64,000 bases of DNA from Verrucomicrobiota bacterium (GCA_023416735.1 JAEZGX010000009.1:183442-247441), one strand, 5' to 3'. Positions 1 to 9,465 are shown, counted from the first letter of the stretch. Notes: generated by a model from the letters alone, not told the origin. Made by a program: numbers and translations.

Positions 1-2
1 AC

Positions 3-947
3 CCCGAGCTCATCGACCGTGAACTCGGCGCCGCCGGCATCACCGTCGTCGCGCCACCGCAAACCGCCGCCTCCGTTCGCGCCCACCCCGCCCTGCTCGC
101 CGATGTCGACGCCATCCTCACGAGTTGGGGCATGATCCGCCTCGACGCCGAAACGCTGTCGCACGCACCGCGCCTGCGTGCCGTGTTCCACGCCGCCGGC
201 AGTATCCGCTATTTCACGACACCCGAATTCTGGCAGCGCAACATCGTCGTTTCGACCGCACACCAGATCAACGCGATCCCCGTCGCCGAATACACCCTCG
301 CCGCCTCCCTCTTCGGCCTGCGCCGCGGCTGGCACTACGCCGCTTCCCTCCGCCAAGCGCGCGATCGCTGGTGGCAAACCGACCTGCCCGGCTCCTATCA
401 CAGCACCGTCGCATTGATCTCGCTCGGCGCCGTGGGCCGCCTCGTTCGCGAACGTCTGCGTCCGTTCGACGTGCACGTCATCACTCACGATCCGTTTCTC
501 TCGGCCGACGATGCCGCCGCCCTCGACGTCGAACGTGTTTCGCTCGACGAGGCCTTCGCCCGTGCCGACATCGTTTCGCTCCACACTCCTTTGCTGCCGG
601 AAACACAAGGCCTCATCCACGCGTCCCATTTCTCTGCGATGAAACCCGGCGCCACGTTCATCAACACCGCCCGCGGCGCGGTCGTCCGCGAGCGCGAGAT
701 GATCGATGTCCTTCGCCGCCGTCCCGACCTCCACGCCGTCCTCGACGTCACCGATCCCGAACCTCCCGCACCCGACTCACCGCTCTTCGATTTGCCAAAC
801 GTCACGCTCACTCCGCACATCGCCGGCACCTGCCCCGCGGAATCGCCGCGCTTGGGCCGCGCGATGATCGACGAACTTCTCCGCTGGCAGCGCGGCGAGC
901 CCCTCCTCTATCAAATCAACGAAGCCCAATCCTCCCGCCTCGCCTAA
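3..947 (+). CDS. D-isomer-specific 2-hydroxyacid dehydrogenase (5' truncated)
   Basis: The reading frame is open from the window edge, so the start lies upstream. The visible 314 residues are an NAD-dependent 2-hydroxyacid dehydrogenase, a cytoplasmic enzyme interconverting 2-hydroxy and 2-oxo acids. The Rossmann glycine motif reads SLGAVGR, so the first glycine of GxGxxG is replaced by serine. The family signature follows: INTARGAVVRE (catalytic Arg region), DVTDPEPPAPDSPLF (Glu) and TPHIAGTC (catalytic His). The substrate cannot be read from sequence. Neighbouring sugar genes suggest a role in sugar-acid metabolism, which is inference. No signal peptide can be judged because the N-terminus is missing. 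Confidence 0.85.
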   Translation, partial: PELIDRELGAAGITVVAPPQTAASVRAHPALLADVDAILTSWGMIRLDAETLSHAPRLRAVFHAAGSIRYFTTPEFWQRNIVVSTAHQINAIPVAEYTLAASLFGLRRGWHYAASLRQARDRWWQTDLPGSYHSTVALISLGAVGRLVRERLRPFDVHVITHDPFLSADDAAALDVERVSLDEAFARADIVSLHTPLLPETQGLIHASHFSAMKPGATFINTARGAVVREREMIDVLRRRPDLHAVLDVTDPEPPAPDSPLFDLPNVTLTPHIAGTCPAESPRLGRAMIDELLRWQRGEPLLYQINEAQSSRLA

Positions 948-976
948 TCGAGCGCTTCACTCCCCTCATGCGCTCT

Positions 977-998
977 GATTCGTGATCATTCGTGGTTC
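977..998 (+). repeat. Family A intergenic repeat, single arm
   Basis: Short copy of the repeat whose core reads attcgtgtccattcgtggtt, here as attcgtgatcattcgtggtt. It sits between the converging ends of the dehydrogenase and the nucleoside hydrolase. Related copies recur across the window. Confidence 0.6.
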
Positions 999-1010
999 TC
1001 ACCTTTCCGC

Positions 1011-2966
1011 TCACCGGAGCGGTTCGTGCATCATCAACTCCGTAATCTCCGCGCGCACCGCCTCGAGGTCCTTCACATAAGCATACGCGCGCCCGCGCTT
1101 CGGCTCCGGCGTCCACCGCAATAAACCATCCGCATCGAAACCCAGCTCGCCGCCCGCGGAAACCTCGAACTTTTCCCGCGACGCCGGCCGGCACGCATAC
1201 AACACCCGCAACTGATCCCACGTCGGCCGATCCATATCGCGTTCGCCTTTGAAATACCGCTCAAACGATTTTCGCACCAGGTGCTGCGGCACCGCGTTCC
1301 AATAACACGAGCCGATCCTCAAATTCCACCCCGTCCCGCCCGCCTGCACCATCGGCACGTCCGCGGGAAATTTCGCCAGCTCGTTCCGCGCCGACGCCAT
1401 GTCCATGTGATAATTGAAGCCCGGCTTCCCGTGCGGCAGCTTTCCATCGCCGTTCCCCGCCGCGCTGTAAAACTTCACCTTCCTTCGCACCAATTCCACT
1501 CCACTCAACTCGCTGTGCTCGTCCGGCGCGGAATCGAGTAACGCGCTGATATTCGTCACCGGCCCAACCGCGATCAGCGTCACGCTTCGATCCGGCTGCG
1601 CCGCCAGAATCTTCCGATACAATCCCACCACTTCCGGCGCCTGCGCCTCCGCCAGATCGTGCGGATACTCCGCCACGATCGATGCCATGAACAAATCCCT
1701 CTCGAAGGGCGCGCGCCCGCGAATCGCCCCGACCGGCACATCCGGCCGCCCATACCAGGTATTCAACGCGTCCACATACGGCACCGCCGCCGGATGCCCA
1801 TTCACCATGCCCATCGCGAGAATCTCCACCTCCCCGCGATCCGCCAGCGCATGCAACATCGCTAGCGCCCCCGCATCGTCGATGTCGCCCCCCACATCGG
1901 TATCGAAGATCACCCGCGCTTGTTCCGTCGCAACCGAGCCTACCTCTCCACCGCTCGCTTTCCGGCCCGCTTCGCTCAACTTCCGCGTCAGCAACGCAAA
2001 GGTCGCGTCGCGGTCGATGTCCGCGCAGCGCAGGATCCGTCCTTTCGTAGTCTTAAACTGATACACGAGATCCCATCCGACTTCCGGCGCGTCCACCACT
2101 TCCCACGTGCCGAGCGCCGGATCCACCAGCGCCGCGATGTCACCCAAATCGTAGAACCCTTTCGTCGGGCTCTGATACCACCCGCCTTTGTAACGAAACT
2201 CGTGCAAATACTTCCCCAACTCTCCGGTCTTCACCCACTGCGCCGATTCCTCCATCGGACAAAACAGCCGGCTGCCCGTGTCGAACAACACGAACGATAG
2301 ATCCGAGTGAAACAACCGCCGCGCCGCCCGCACGTCGCCGTGCACGTTGAAATTCGTCGCTTTCTCCGGCCATTGCGTTCGCCCGTGCCAGAACACCACC
2401 ACGCGCTCCGCAATCCGCGGCTCCTTCAAATACGCCGACACAATGTTCGTCGCCGCACCCAATCCCACGAGCCACAAGGGATCGTCCGGCGTCGAAGCCA
2501 TCGCTTTCTCCACGATAAAATCCACGCCTTCCGATTCCGAGGGCTCGAATTGATACCGCATCGGTGCCGACCCGAGTTTCACCGGAATCTTCCCCGCCAA
2601 GCCTGCTTTCTCCAACAAGGTGTGAATCGTTTGCGCCGACGTCTCAATGCTCCGCGGGCCCGCGCCTTCATTCTCGTTGTCGTAGTTCGCCGCCACGAAT
2701 CCCTCGATCTGCAACCGCTCGGGACTCAGCAACGCCAACGCGATCGCCCACACGTCGTCGATTTCATTGTGTGCATCCGCATCGATGATCACCCGGATCT
2801 TCTGCTCCTTCGGCGGGATCACCGGCACCCGCCGCTGCGTCGCATCCCGCGCCTGCACCCGCTCCCGCCGCTCCCGATACGAATCGATCGACGCCGTTCC
2901 CGCCGCTGACGCCTCTACCGCCAGAATGAGCCACGCCACCAAAACGATCGTCGCACGTTCGATCAT
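1011..2966 (-). CDS. Secreted tandem-domain nucleoside hydrolase-like protein
   Basis: 651 residues from an ATG that gives a clean signal peptide (MIERATIVLVAWLILAVEA); an upstream in-frame start would put about 27 unlikely residues before it. The protein holds two inosine/uridine-type nucleoside hydrolase domains in tandem. The first (about residues 60-340) has a degenerate metal motif DADAHNEIDD. The second (about 350-650) has the canonical DTDVGGDIDD and the late PTWDQLRVLYA motif. Family members cleave the N-glycosidic bond of nucleosides; standard enzymes are single-domain and about 310-350 residues. The altered first motif suggests only the C-terminal half is a classic enzyme. It is transcribed divergently from the binding-module gene, with an operator-like palindrome between them. 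Its periplasmic or extracellular location is unusual for the family. Confidence 0.85.
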   Translation of the reverse strand: MIERATIVLVAWLILAVEASAAGTASIDSYRERRERVQARDATQRRVPVIPPKEQKIRVIIDADAHNEIDDVWAIALALLSPERLQIEGFVAANYDNENEGAGPRSIETSAQTIHTLLEKAGLAGKIPVKLGSAPMRYQFEPSESEGVDFIVEKAMASTPDDPLWLVGLGAATNIVSAYLKEPRIAERVVVFWHGRTQWPEKATNFNVHGDVRAARRLFHSDLSFVLFDTGSRLFCPMEESAQWVKTGELGKYLHEFRYKGGWYQSPTKGFYDLGDIAALVDPALGTWEVVDAPEVGWDLVYQFKTTKGRILRCADIDRDATFALLTRKLSEAGRKASGGEVGSVATEQARVIFDTDVGGDIDDAGALAMLHALADRGEVEILAMGMVNGHPAAVPYVDALNTWYGRPDVPVGAIRGRAPFERDLFMASIVAEYPHDLAEAQAPEVVGLYRKILAAQPDRSVTLIAVGPVTNISALLDSAPDEHSELSGVELVRRKVKFYSAAGNGDGKLPHGKPGFNYHMDMASARNELAKFPADVPMVQAGGTGWNLRIGSCYWNAVPQHLVRKSFERYFKGERDMDRPTWDQLRVLYACRPASREKFEVSAGGELGFDADGLLRWTPEPKRGRAYAYVKDLEAVRAEITELMMHEPLR

Positions 2967-3014
2967 AGATTCTGACGTAAGAGGGCCCCAGGGCGCACAG
3001 ACAACCGCCCCTCT

Positions 3015-3030
3015 ACTCAACCGCACGAGT
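3015..3030. promoter_or_regulatory. Candidate LacI-type operator (copy 1)
   Basis: ACTCAACCGCACGAGT: outer arms ACTC/GAGT pair and the centre is CG, as in LacI-family operators. It lies 49 bp upstream of the nucleoside hydrolase start and 45 bp upstream of the divergent binding-module gene. The inner half-site is imperfect. Better copies occur before other sugar genes in the window. Confidence 0.45.
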
Positions 3031-3074
3031 CCTCCCCCGATGGGCATTCATCCTCACCCGCGCAGACTGCCCCC

Positions 3075-3806
3075 ATGCTCCGCGGTTTCCTCTCTTCCCT
3101 CGTGTTTGGCACTTTCGCGTTCGCCGCCGATCCATCCTCCACCACGCTTCCGATCGTTGCGCCCAACCTCGTTTTCGCCGAACACGACGGCCTCGTCGTC
3201 GGCGAAGCCGAACATTTTACCCAGCAAACCCACCACGCCATTCGCGCTTGGCATCGCATCAGCACCGACTTCGCACCGAACATCGAACCCGACGGCGACC
3301 CGTCCCACGCCGACACCACCAGCAATCACGCTTATGTCGAATGTCTGCCCGACACCCGCCGCAGTCATGACGATCCGCTCGTCCCGACCGAAAACTTCTC
3401 CAACGACCCTGGCGCCATGGCTGTGCTTTCTTACCGGATACACTTCCGAAATCCCGGCCGCTACTACGTCTGGCTCCGCACTTTCTCGACCAACACGGAG
3501 GACAACGGTGTCCACGTCGGCCTCAACGGCGACTGGCCCGAAAGCGGACGCCGCTGGCAAACCACGAACAAGCACGCGTGGGCTTGGGACTGTCGCCAGC
3601 GCACGCCCGAGGTCCACGTCGGCATTCCCATGCAGCTCTATCTCGATGTCCCGACTGCCGGCGAACACACGTTCCAAATCTCCATGCGCGAAGATGGCAT
3701 CGAGATCGACCGCTGGCTCCTCGCCCGCGACATCGACTACCGGCCCGACTCCGTGGGCCCTCGCTCCCATTTTGTCGAAGACGTGAGCGTTTCACCTGGG
3801 CAATAA
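3075..3806 (+). CDS. Secreted carbohydrate-binding-like beta-sandwich protein
   Basis: 243 residues with an N-terminal signal peptide (MLRGFLSSLVFGTFAFAADP). The mature part has features of the beta-sandwich found at the C-terminus of GH115-type enzymes and CBM6-like modules: an early GEAEHF segment, PGRYYVWLRTFSTNTEDNG, a HVGLNG segment and a closing GEHTFQISMREDGIEIDRWLL. Such domains bind sugars or act as accessory modules; no catalytic residues are recognised. It is the first gene of a plus-strand run, 17 bp before the GH36/31-like glycosidase and followed by an ABC sugar importer, so it probably helps bind the same glycan. Family assignment is by motif resemblance only. Confidence 0.7.
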   Translation: MLRGFLSSLVFGTFAFAADPSSTTLPIVAPNLVFAEHDGLVVGEAEHFTQQTHHAIRAWHRISTDFAPNIEPDGDPSHADTTSNHAYVECLPDTRRSHDDPLVPTENFSNDPGAMAVLSYRIHFRNPGRYYVWLRTFSTNTEDNGVHVGLNGDWPESGRRWQTTNKHAWAWDCRQRTPEVHVGIPMQLYLDVPTAGEHTFQISMREDGIEIDRWLLARDIDYRPDSVGPRSHFVEDVSVSPGQ

Positions 3807-3823
3807 AAAACCTCACGTCCCGC

Positions 3824-5983
3824 ATGCCCCCAAGCCCCCTCACCATCGCAGTCGAATCCGCCGCCCACACGCTCACGTGGGATCTCACCACCGACCGCGC
3901 AACCCTGACTCCCCGCACCACGTCCGAGCCGATTTGGACCGGCTCCCTCCTCCCGCTGCTCTGGCTCTCGCTCCCCGACGATCCTTCGTCGGTCGTGAAA
4001 GCGCGGGTCGTTCCAGAAAAGACTCACGTCGACGCCTCTCACGCTCGACTTGGACTGCTCCTGCCGGGCATTGCCACCGGAAATCTCCACGTCGCATTTT
4101 CCCGCAACACCCTTCGTTTCGAGCACCTCGAGCTAACGTGGACCACGCAACATCCGCCGGCCATTCGCGCGCTCTACTTCGGTTGCGACATCCTCACGCC
4201 CGACGAACGCGCCGCCGTCCCGACGCTCGAACGTCCTTTCTGGCCCGACTGGCGCTCCGAAGGTTTTTGCGTCGCCAGCGCCAATACCAATCCCGTGCAG
4301 AGTTTTTTCCGCAGCTGGGATTTTGGCCACGCCGACATCGCTCTCGGCAGCTTCGGCCCCGCCATGGGCACGCCCTACTCGGCCGCGTATCCACGACCTA
4401 CTTACGCCGCTTGCGCCGGCGGACGCCACGGCTGGATCTGCTTCGGCGCCGGCGACATCCCTGATGCCGCGCTCACGTTTCAAGTCCGTGCCCGCAGCGG
4501 CGCTCTCGAATGGCGCTACCGCGAAGATTTATGGCCGTCACCCGGCACTCCCACTCGGGTGTGGAAAAATCCTCTCTGGCTCTCTTTCGCCACGTCCGCC
4601 TGGGAAGCCTACCGCGATTACTTCCGCCTTTTTCCCGCCTCCTCACCTCGCGCCGCCTCGCACCAAAAATCCTTCTGGGGCACCTGGGGCGATTTTCGCC
4701 GTAACGAATTCGAACTGCGCACCGCCGTCGATCGCGCCTGCGACAGCATGGAGGCCGATCTCATCTGCATTGACGATCCATGGGAAGCCACGAAAGGCAG
4801 TTGCCGGCCGCATCCGCAACGTCTGCCCACCTTCGCCGCCGACATCGCCTACGCCCACGAACGCGCGCTGGGCGTCGGCATTTGGATGCCCACCATTTGG
4901 CTCGAAGACCCCGCTGCCGAAGGGCTCACCAACGACGATCTCCTCCTTAATCGCGACGGCATTCCCGTCCGTTCCAACTGGGCCGTCGACCCACGCGAAA
5001 CCTCGCAGCGTTTTTACTGCGTCGATCCTTCATCGCCCAATTCCCGGCGGTTCCTCCGTGAACGCACTCAGCGCGTCGTTCGCGACTACCGTCCCACTTT
5101 GCTGAAAATAGATTTCGGCTACGGCGTCCCCGGCCCCGATGCCTGCACTCCGCGCGATCCCGCGTTTCGCGGCGAACGTCTCGCGTGGTCGTGCGCCAAG
5201 CTCATCGCCGACGCCGCCCACGAGCTCGATCTTTCCATCACCGTCCTCGGCTACAGCATACATCCGCTTTGGACCGCCGCGCAGAACCAAATCTCGCTCG
5301 ACGATCTCGGCGACGCTGGCGAACACGAAGCCGCCGGACACGGGCAATGGAGCATCTGGGCCGCCCTCGCCGCCGATCGCGGCACCGCGCTCATGGGTTC
5401 CAGCGGTTACCTCTGGTCCGCCGATTCCGATCTTCTGCAAAACAGCGCCATTCTCGGTGCGCCCGGCGCCAATCTCCCGCGCATCCTCACCGATGGATCG
5501 CCTCTCCCCGCAATTCCGCTCGCGCGTCGTCGCGCGCTTTTCCGCTGGCATCGCCGCACCACCGGCTGGCAACCGCTCTGGCTCGATTCAAACCCCGGAG
5601 ATCTTCAATCCGAACCCACGCCTCGCAACTGGGGCCGTCTTGAAATGTTCGATACGGGCCTCAGGCTCACCGCTCTCGCGCTTCGCGATCCTTCGCCTGA
5701 CGTTCTCGCCTCACCCGCACTGCGAGGCCTGCAATGGACCGGCCGCTGGATCCTCATTTCTCAGGACGACGCGTCGATCTTCGACTCGCGCGAACTCGCC
5801 GTCATTCCGCTCACTCCGGGCGCACTCCAACTTCCTCGTTCCGCCGCGACGCTGGAGGTGCGCGCCGTTTTCGCCGACCAGGACGAACCCGCGCGCTGCG
5901 AATACCGCGACGGCGTTTTGCATCTTTCCCACCTTCGCGAAGCCGCGGAACGTCCGCTCCTCGGCTTCCTGGTGAGAACTTGA
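3824..5983 (+). CDS. GH36/GH31-like glycoside hydrolase
   Basis: 719 residues. An N-terminal beta-rich domain is followed by a TIM-barrel stretch with the alpha-galactosidase-like pattern: GTWGDF, then CIDDPWE, GIWMPTIW, and LLKIDFGYG, where Asp430 is the likely nucleophile. A later SLDDLGD segment may carry the acid/base. The C-terminal part (about 620-719) is a beta domain. The start at MPPSPL is chosen because the longer open frame overlaps the previous gene entirely. No signal peptide is visible, so it probably acts in the cytoplasm on an oligosaccharide imported by the ABC transporter that follows 30 bp downstream. The exact family (GH36, GH31 or a related group) is not certain. Confidence 0.7.
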   Translation: MPPSPLTIAVESAAHTLTWDLTTDRATLTPRTTSEPIWTGSLLPLLWLSLPDDPSSVVKARVVPEKTHVDASHARLGLLLPGIATGNLHVAFSRNTLRFEHLELTWTTQHPPAIRALYFGCDILTPDERAAVPTLERPFWPDWRSEGFCVASANTNPVQSFFRSWDFGHADIALGSFGPAMGTPYSAAYPRPTYAACAGGRHGWICFGAGDIPDAALTFQVRARSGALEWRYREDLWPSPGTPTRVWKNPLWLSFATSAWEAYRDYFRLFPASSPRAASHQKSFWGTWGDFRRNEFELRTAVDRACDSMEADLICIDDPWEATKGSCRPHPQRLPTFAADIAYAHERALGVGIWMPTIWLEDPAAEGLTNDDLLLNRDGIPVRSNWAVDPRETSQRFYCVDPSSPNSRRFLRERTQRVVRDYRPTLLKIDFGYGVPGPDACTPRDPAFRGERLAWSCAKLIADAAHELDLSITVLGYSIHPLWTAAQNQISLDDLGDAGEHEAAGHGQWSIWAALAADRGTALMGSSGYLWSADSDLLQNSAILGAPGANLPRILTDGSPLPAIPLARRRALFRWHRRTTGWQPLWLDSNPGDLQSEPTPRNWGRLEMFDTGLRLTALALRDPSPDVLASPALRGLQWTGRWILISQDDASIFDSRELAVIPLTPGALQLPRSAATLEVRAVFADQDEPARCEYRDGVLHLSHLREAAERPLLGFLVRT

Positions 5984-6013
5984 TCCAACGCCGCCCTCAC
6001 ACCCTTTTCCCTC

Positions 6014-7402
6014 ATGCCTTCGCCCCGCCCGCTGGATTTCCTCTCGCTCGGCGCATGGATCATCCTCGGCGGCGCATTGCTCTCGATCGGCGCATACCTC
6101 GCCTGGCCGCACCCGGAAAAACCAGGCCGCGACTTCTGGGTCTTCAGCCCGCCCAATCTTCCGCCCTACGTCGAGGCCGCGAAAAGCTGGAACGCCGCCC
6201 ACCCCGCCGCCGCCGACCAACTCAACGTCCAGCTCATCCACTATCAGGCGCTCGAACGCCGCCTCATCGCCGCCTTCACCGCCGAAGCCCCCATCGCCGA
6301 TCTCGTCGAAACCGAAAGCCAGGCGATGGCCCGCGCTTTCGCCGGCCCGCTCGAGGGCGTCGGCTTTATCGATCTCACCGATCGCCTCCGCGCCGAGGGC
6401 CTGTTCGAGGCCATCAACGAGCCTTCGTTCAGTCTCTGGACGAGTCGCGGACACACGTTCGGTCTCCCGCACGATGTCCACCCCTGCCTGCTTGGCTACC
6501 GCGCCGACATCGTCGAATCCGCCGGCATCGACATGTCCCAGATCGAAACCTGGGACGACTTTCGCCGCGTCCTGGCTCCGCTGATACAAGACTTCGACGG
6601 CGACAACCGCCCCGATCGCTATCTCCTCAATTTCTGGGACAACAATTTCGACCTCATCGAAATGCTTCTCCTCCAGGCGGGCGAACCGTTCTTCGATCCG
6701 TCCGGGTATCCACAACTCAATACACCGCGTCACGCCCGCACGCTCGCCTCGCTCGTTTCCTGGATCGCCGGCCCCGATCGTTTCTGCGTCGACGCCCGCG
6801 AGTTCACCGCCGGGGGCGATCGCATGCGCATTGAGGGCACCGTCATCGCCTCGATTCTCCCCGACTGGCTTGCCGGCACCTGGAAAACCTACATCCCCGC
6901 CCTCGAAGGCAAGGTGAAGCTCATGAAGCTCCCCGCCTGGGAACCCGGCGGTCGCCGCACGTCCGTCTCCGGCGGCTCCTGCCTCGCCATCACGAAAAGC
7001 GCACCCGACGTCGATCGCGCCTGGGCCATGGCCAAACACCTCTATCTCTCGCCCGAAGTCGCCGAAGCTCACTTCCGCGCCACCTGCATCATCTCACCGG
7101 TCAAAAAATTCTGGGATCTTCCCGTTTACCAGGAGCCCGATCCTTTCTTCTCCGGCCAGCGCGTCGGCGAACTCTACATCGCCGAAGCTCCCAACGTTCC
7201 TCCTCGCAACTCCTCTCCGTTTCTTCCGCTCGTGAAAGAGCGCATGATGGCCATCCTCGTTTCGCTCAAAGCCACCGCGATCGCCCGCAACCAGTTCGAC
7301 GCCGACTCGCTCTTTCCTGAAGCGCAACGTCTCCTCGACGCCGCCCAATCCGACATCGCGGCCCGCATGGATCGCAACGTCCTTTATCGCCCGAATCCAT
7401 AG
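6014..7402 (+). CDS. ABC sugar transporter, substrate-binding protein (set 1)
   Basis: 462 residues of the extracellular solute-binding family 1 type (maltose/oligosaccharide clusters). A hydrophobic segment at residues 11-30 (LSLGAWIILGGALLSIGAYLAW) has no lipobox cysteine, so it is probably an uncleaved membrane anchor rather than a lipoprotein signal. The body shows the family pattern: LIADLVE-like contact region, GLPHDVHPCLLGYR, ETWDDFRR, and a late SGGSCLAITKSAPDVDRAWAMAKHL. It stands 27 bp before two permease genes and 30 bp after the glycosidase gene, forming an uptake and hydrolysis operon. No ATPase gene is present in this set. Confidence 0.88.
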   Translation: MPSPRPLDFLSLGAWIILGGALLSIGAYLAWPHPEKPGRDFWVFSPPNLPPYVEAAKSWNAAHPAAADQLNVQLIHYQALERRLIAAFTAEAPIADLVETESQAMARAFAGPLEGVGFIDLTDRLRAEGLFEAINEPSFSLWTSRGHTFGLPHDVHPCLLGYRADIVESAGIDMSQIETWDDFRRVLAPLIQDFDGDNRPDRYLLNFWDNNFDLIEMLLLQAGEPFFDPSGYPQLNTPRHARTLASLVSWIAGPDRFCVDAREFTAGGDRMRIEGTVIASILPDWLAGTWKTYIPALEGKVKLMKLPAWEPGGRRTSVSGGSCLAITKSAPDVDRAWAMAKHLYLSPEVAEAHFRATCIISPVKKFWDLPVYQEPDPFFSGQRVGELYIAEAPNVPPRNSSPFLPLVKERMMAILVSLKATAIARNQFDADSLFPEAQRLLDAAQSDIAARMDRNVLYRPNP

Positions 7403-7429
7403 CGGCAGCCCCCCGCGCCGACGGACCCC

Positions 7430-8314
7430 ATGAAACCCGCGCCTCCTCATCCGCCTTGGACCCCGTGGCTCTTCCTCGCGCCCTTCCTTCTCCTTTTCGC
7501 CACGTTCACGCTTTACCCGCTCGCCCAATCTCTCGTCCTCGCGTTCTCCCAAACCTTCGGCCCGAAACACAGCGCCTTCGTCGGTTTCGACAATTTCCTC
7601 TTCCTTCTCCGCGATCCGCTTTTCTGGACCGCCCTCCGCAACACCGCGCTCTACACCGCCGGCTCCGTTTTCATCCAGCTTCCGATCGCCCTCGGCCTCG
7701 CACTCCTCCTCAACCGCCCAGGTCTTCGCGGCCGCGCCGTCTTCCGCCTGATCTTTTTCGCCCCCTCGCTCGTCGGCCTCGTCTTCGTCGCGATGGTTTT
7801 CGCCCTGCTCTTCCAGAGTCGCACCGGCCTCATCAACGCCGGCCTCCATCATCTCTTCCCCGCGTGGGATCCCGAGTTCGCCTGGCTCGACCGCCACGTC
7901 ATGACGTCGCTCATCGTCGCGACCGTCTGGCTCTACGCCGGCTTCAACATGATCTATTTCCTCGCCGCGCTGCAAAACGTCAGCCGCGAACTCCTCGAAG
8001 CCGCCGGCCTCGACGGCGCCGGCCCGTGGGCCCGCTTCCGTCACGTAATACTCCCGGAAATACGCCCCGTCGCTGGCTTCGTTCTCCTCATTTCGGTGAT
8101 CGGCAGCTTCCAAGCCTTCGAACTTCCTTGGGTCCTGCTCAACAACTCCGCCGGCCCCGACAACCGCGGTCTCACCATCGTGATGTATCTGTATCAAACC
8201 GGCTTCCTCACCGGCGACCTCGGTTACGCCAGCGCCATCGGCTGGATCCTCGGCCTCATCCTCGCCCTCGCCGCCCTTCTCCAACTCCGCGTCACGCGAA
8301 ACGAGGGAAATTAA
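7430..8314 (+). CDS. ABC sugar transporter permease, MalF/UgpA type (set 1)
   Basis: 294 residues with six predicted membrane spans. The cytoplasmic EAA loop that docks the ATPase is clear: LLEAAGLDGAGPWARFRHVI followed by LPEIRP. It follows the binding-protein gene and precedes its MalG-type partner. The stop codon TAA is immediately followed by a family A repeat that separates the two permease genes by 168 bp. The sugar carried is unknown; the upstream GH36/31-like gene suggests an alpha-linked oligosaccharide (inference). Confidence 0.92.
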   Translation: MKPAPPHPPWTPWLFLAPFLLLFATFTLYPLAQSLVLAFSQTFGPKHSAFVGFDNFLFLLRDPLFWTALRNTALYTAGSVFIQLPIALGLALLLNRPGLRGRAVFRLIFFAPSLVGLVFVAMVFALLFQSRTGLINAGLHHLFPAWDPEFAWLDRHVMTSLIVATVWLYAGFNMIYFLAALQNVSRELLEAAGLDGAGPWARFRHVILPEIRPVAGFVLLISVIGSFQAFELPWVLLNNSAGPDNRGLTIVMYLYQTGFLTGDLGYASAIGWILGLILALAALLQLRVTRNEGN

Positions 8315-8402
8315 ACCACGAATGGACACGAAGGCACACGAATCAAAGCGAGCCCTGAAATCGCTTCTCATCATTCGTGCTCCTTGGTGTCCATTCGTGG
8401 TT
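8315..8402. repeat. Family A repeat, long inverted pair
   Basis: Two arms of about 30 bp. The left arm begins accacgaatggacacgaagg directly after the stop codon and the right arm ends gtgtccattcgtggt. The left arm matches the reverse complement of the right at about 26 of 30 positions, with a 27-bp spacer. The transcript could fold into a long stem between the two permease genes. Confidence 0.85.
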
Positions 8403-8470
8403 CTTCTTTGCGCCTTCTTGCCCCTTTTTTCGGCCATCCCCGGTCCCTCCCTTCGCGTCCCTTCGCGGTT
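8403..8470 (+). repeat. Family B fragment plus family C repeat
   Basis: A degenerate family B arm (tctttgcgccttcttgcccc, then a T run and ggcc) is followed by cttcgcgtcccttcgcggtt (family C). Family C recurs at 18501-18533, where it also lies just before or within the start region of an ABC transporter gene. Confidence 0.6.
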
Positions 8471-8482
8471 TCAAAAAAACCC

Positions 8483-9328
8483 ATGCGCCGCCTGACCCTT
8501 CCTCTCATCTACGCCGCGCTTATCTTCTTCGCCGCGCTCACGCTCATCCCGCTCCTCTGGATGGCGACGTCCGCCATCAAAAACCAAACCGACTTCTTCA
8601 CCTCCTTCTTCCTTCCGACCGGCGACGGCTTTCTCGGCGTCGCCTGGGATCGCATCACCCTCGCGAATTTCGAACGCCTTTTCGCCGAACACCCCATCGG
8701 TCGCGCGCTCTTCAACTCCTTCTTCTTCGCCAGCGTCTCCAGCGCCGCCGCCACATTCGCGTGCGCCATGGGTGGATACGCTCTCGCCAAATTCAACTTC
8801 CGCGCCCGCAGCTGGCTCACGGCGCTCGTGCTCGGCGCCCTCATTATTCCCGCCCCTCTCCTCATCGCTCCCAGTTACCAGCTCCTCTGGCAACTCGGCC
8901 TCCTCAACTCCTACAGCGGCCTCATTCTCCCCGCGCTCGCTCCCGCCTTCGGCGTCTTCCTCTTTCGTCAGTCGATGCTCAATTCCGTCCCCGCCGAGCT
9001 TCTCGAGTCCGCTCGCCTCGACGGCGCCGGCGAATTCCGGATCTTCTTCACGATCGTGATTCCACTCGTGCGCCCGATGATCGGCGCGTTCCTTCTCATC
9101 ACGTTTCTCGGCGCATGGAATAATTTCATCAGTCCTCAAATCATCCTCCAGGAGCCCGAGCTCTTCCCGCTTTCCGTCACCGTCAACAACCTCCGCGGCC
9201 TCTACGCCACCGATTACGGTCTCATCATGTCCGGCACGCTCGTCTCCATCGCCCCTGTGATGTGCCTCTTCCTCCTCCTCCAAAAAGAATTCATCTCCGG
9301 CCTCACCACGGGCGCCGTCAAAGGCTGA
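8483..9328 (+). CDS. ABC sugar transporter permease, MalG/UgpE type (set 1)
   Basis: 281 residues from the ATG right after the family C repeat; starting further upstream would translate the repeat. Six membrane spans are visible, with the EAA loop LLESARLDGAGEFRIFFTIV and then IPLVRP, and the usual C-terminal end GLTTGAVKG of the UgpE group. It completes transporter set 1 with the genes ending at 7402 and 8314. No ATPase gene follows; the next gene is on the opposite strand beyond a family B inverted repeat. Confidence 0.92.
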   Translation: MRRLTLPLIYAALIFFAALTLIPLLWMATSAIKNQTDFFTSFFLPTGDGFLGVAWDRITLANFERLFAEHPIGRALFNSFFFASVSSAAATFACAMGGYALAKFNFRARSWLTALVLGALIIPAPLLIAPSYQLLWQLGLLNSYSGLILPALAPAFGVFLFRQSMLNSVPAELLESARLDGAGEFRIFFTIVIPLVRPMIGAFLLITFLGAWNNFISPQIILQEPELFPLSVTVNNLRGLYATDYGLIMSGTLVSIAPVMCLFLLLQKEFISGLTTGAVKG

Positions 9329-9338
9329 GTTTCACATT

Positions 9339-9455
9339 GGCCGCAAAAAAAGCGCAAAAGGCGCAAAGAACCCTTCTCCTTTTTGCGCTTTCTGCGCCTC
9401 TTTGCGGCTATTCAAATCTATCTCTTCTCTGTGCCTCCGTGCCTCCGTGGTTCAA
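9339..9455. repeat. Family B inverted pair plus family D arm
   Basis: The left arm starts gccgcaaaaaaagcgc (9340 onward) and the right arm is ctttttgcgctttctgcgcc followed by tctttgcggc (to about 9409). They are near-complementary and can form a long hairpin between two converging genes. A family D arm (gtgcctccgtggttcaat, ending near 9455) follows. The structure could serve both genes as a terminator-like element. Confidence 0.8.
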
Positions 9456-9465
9456 TGAATTGAGC

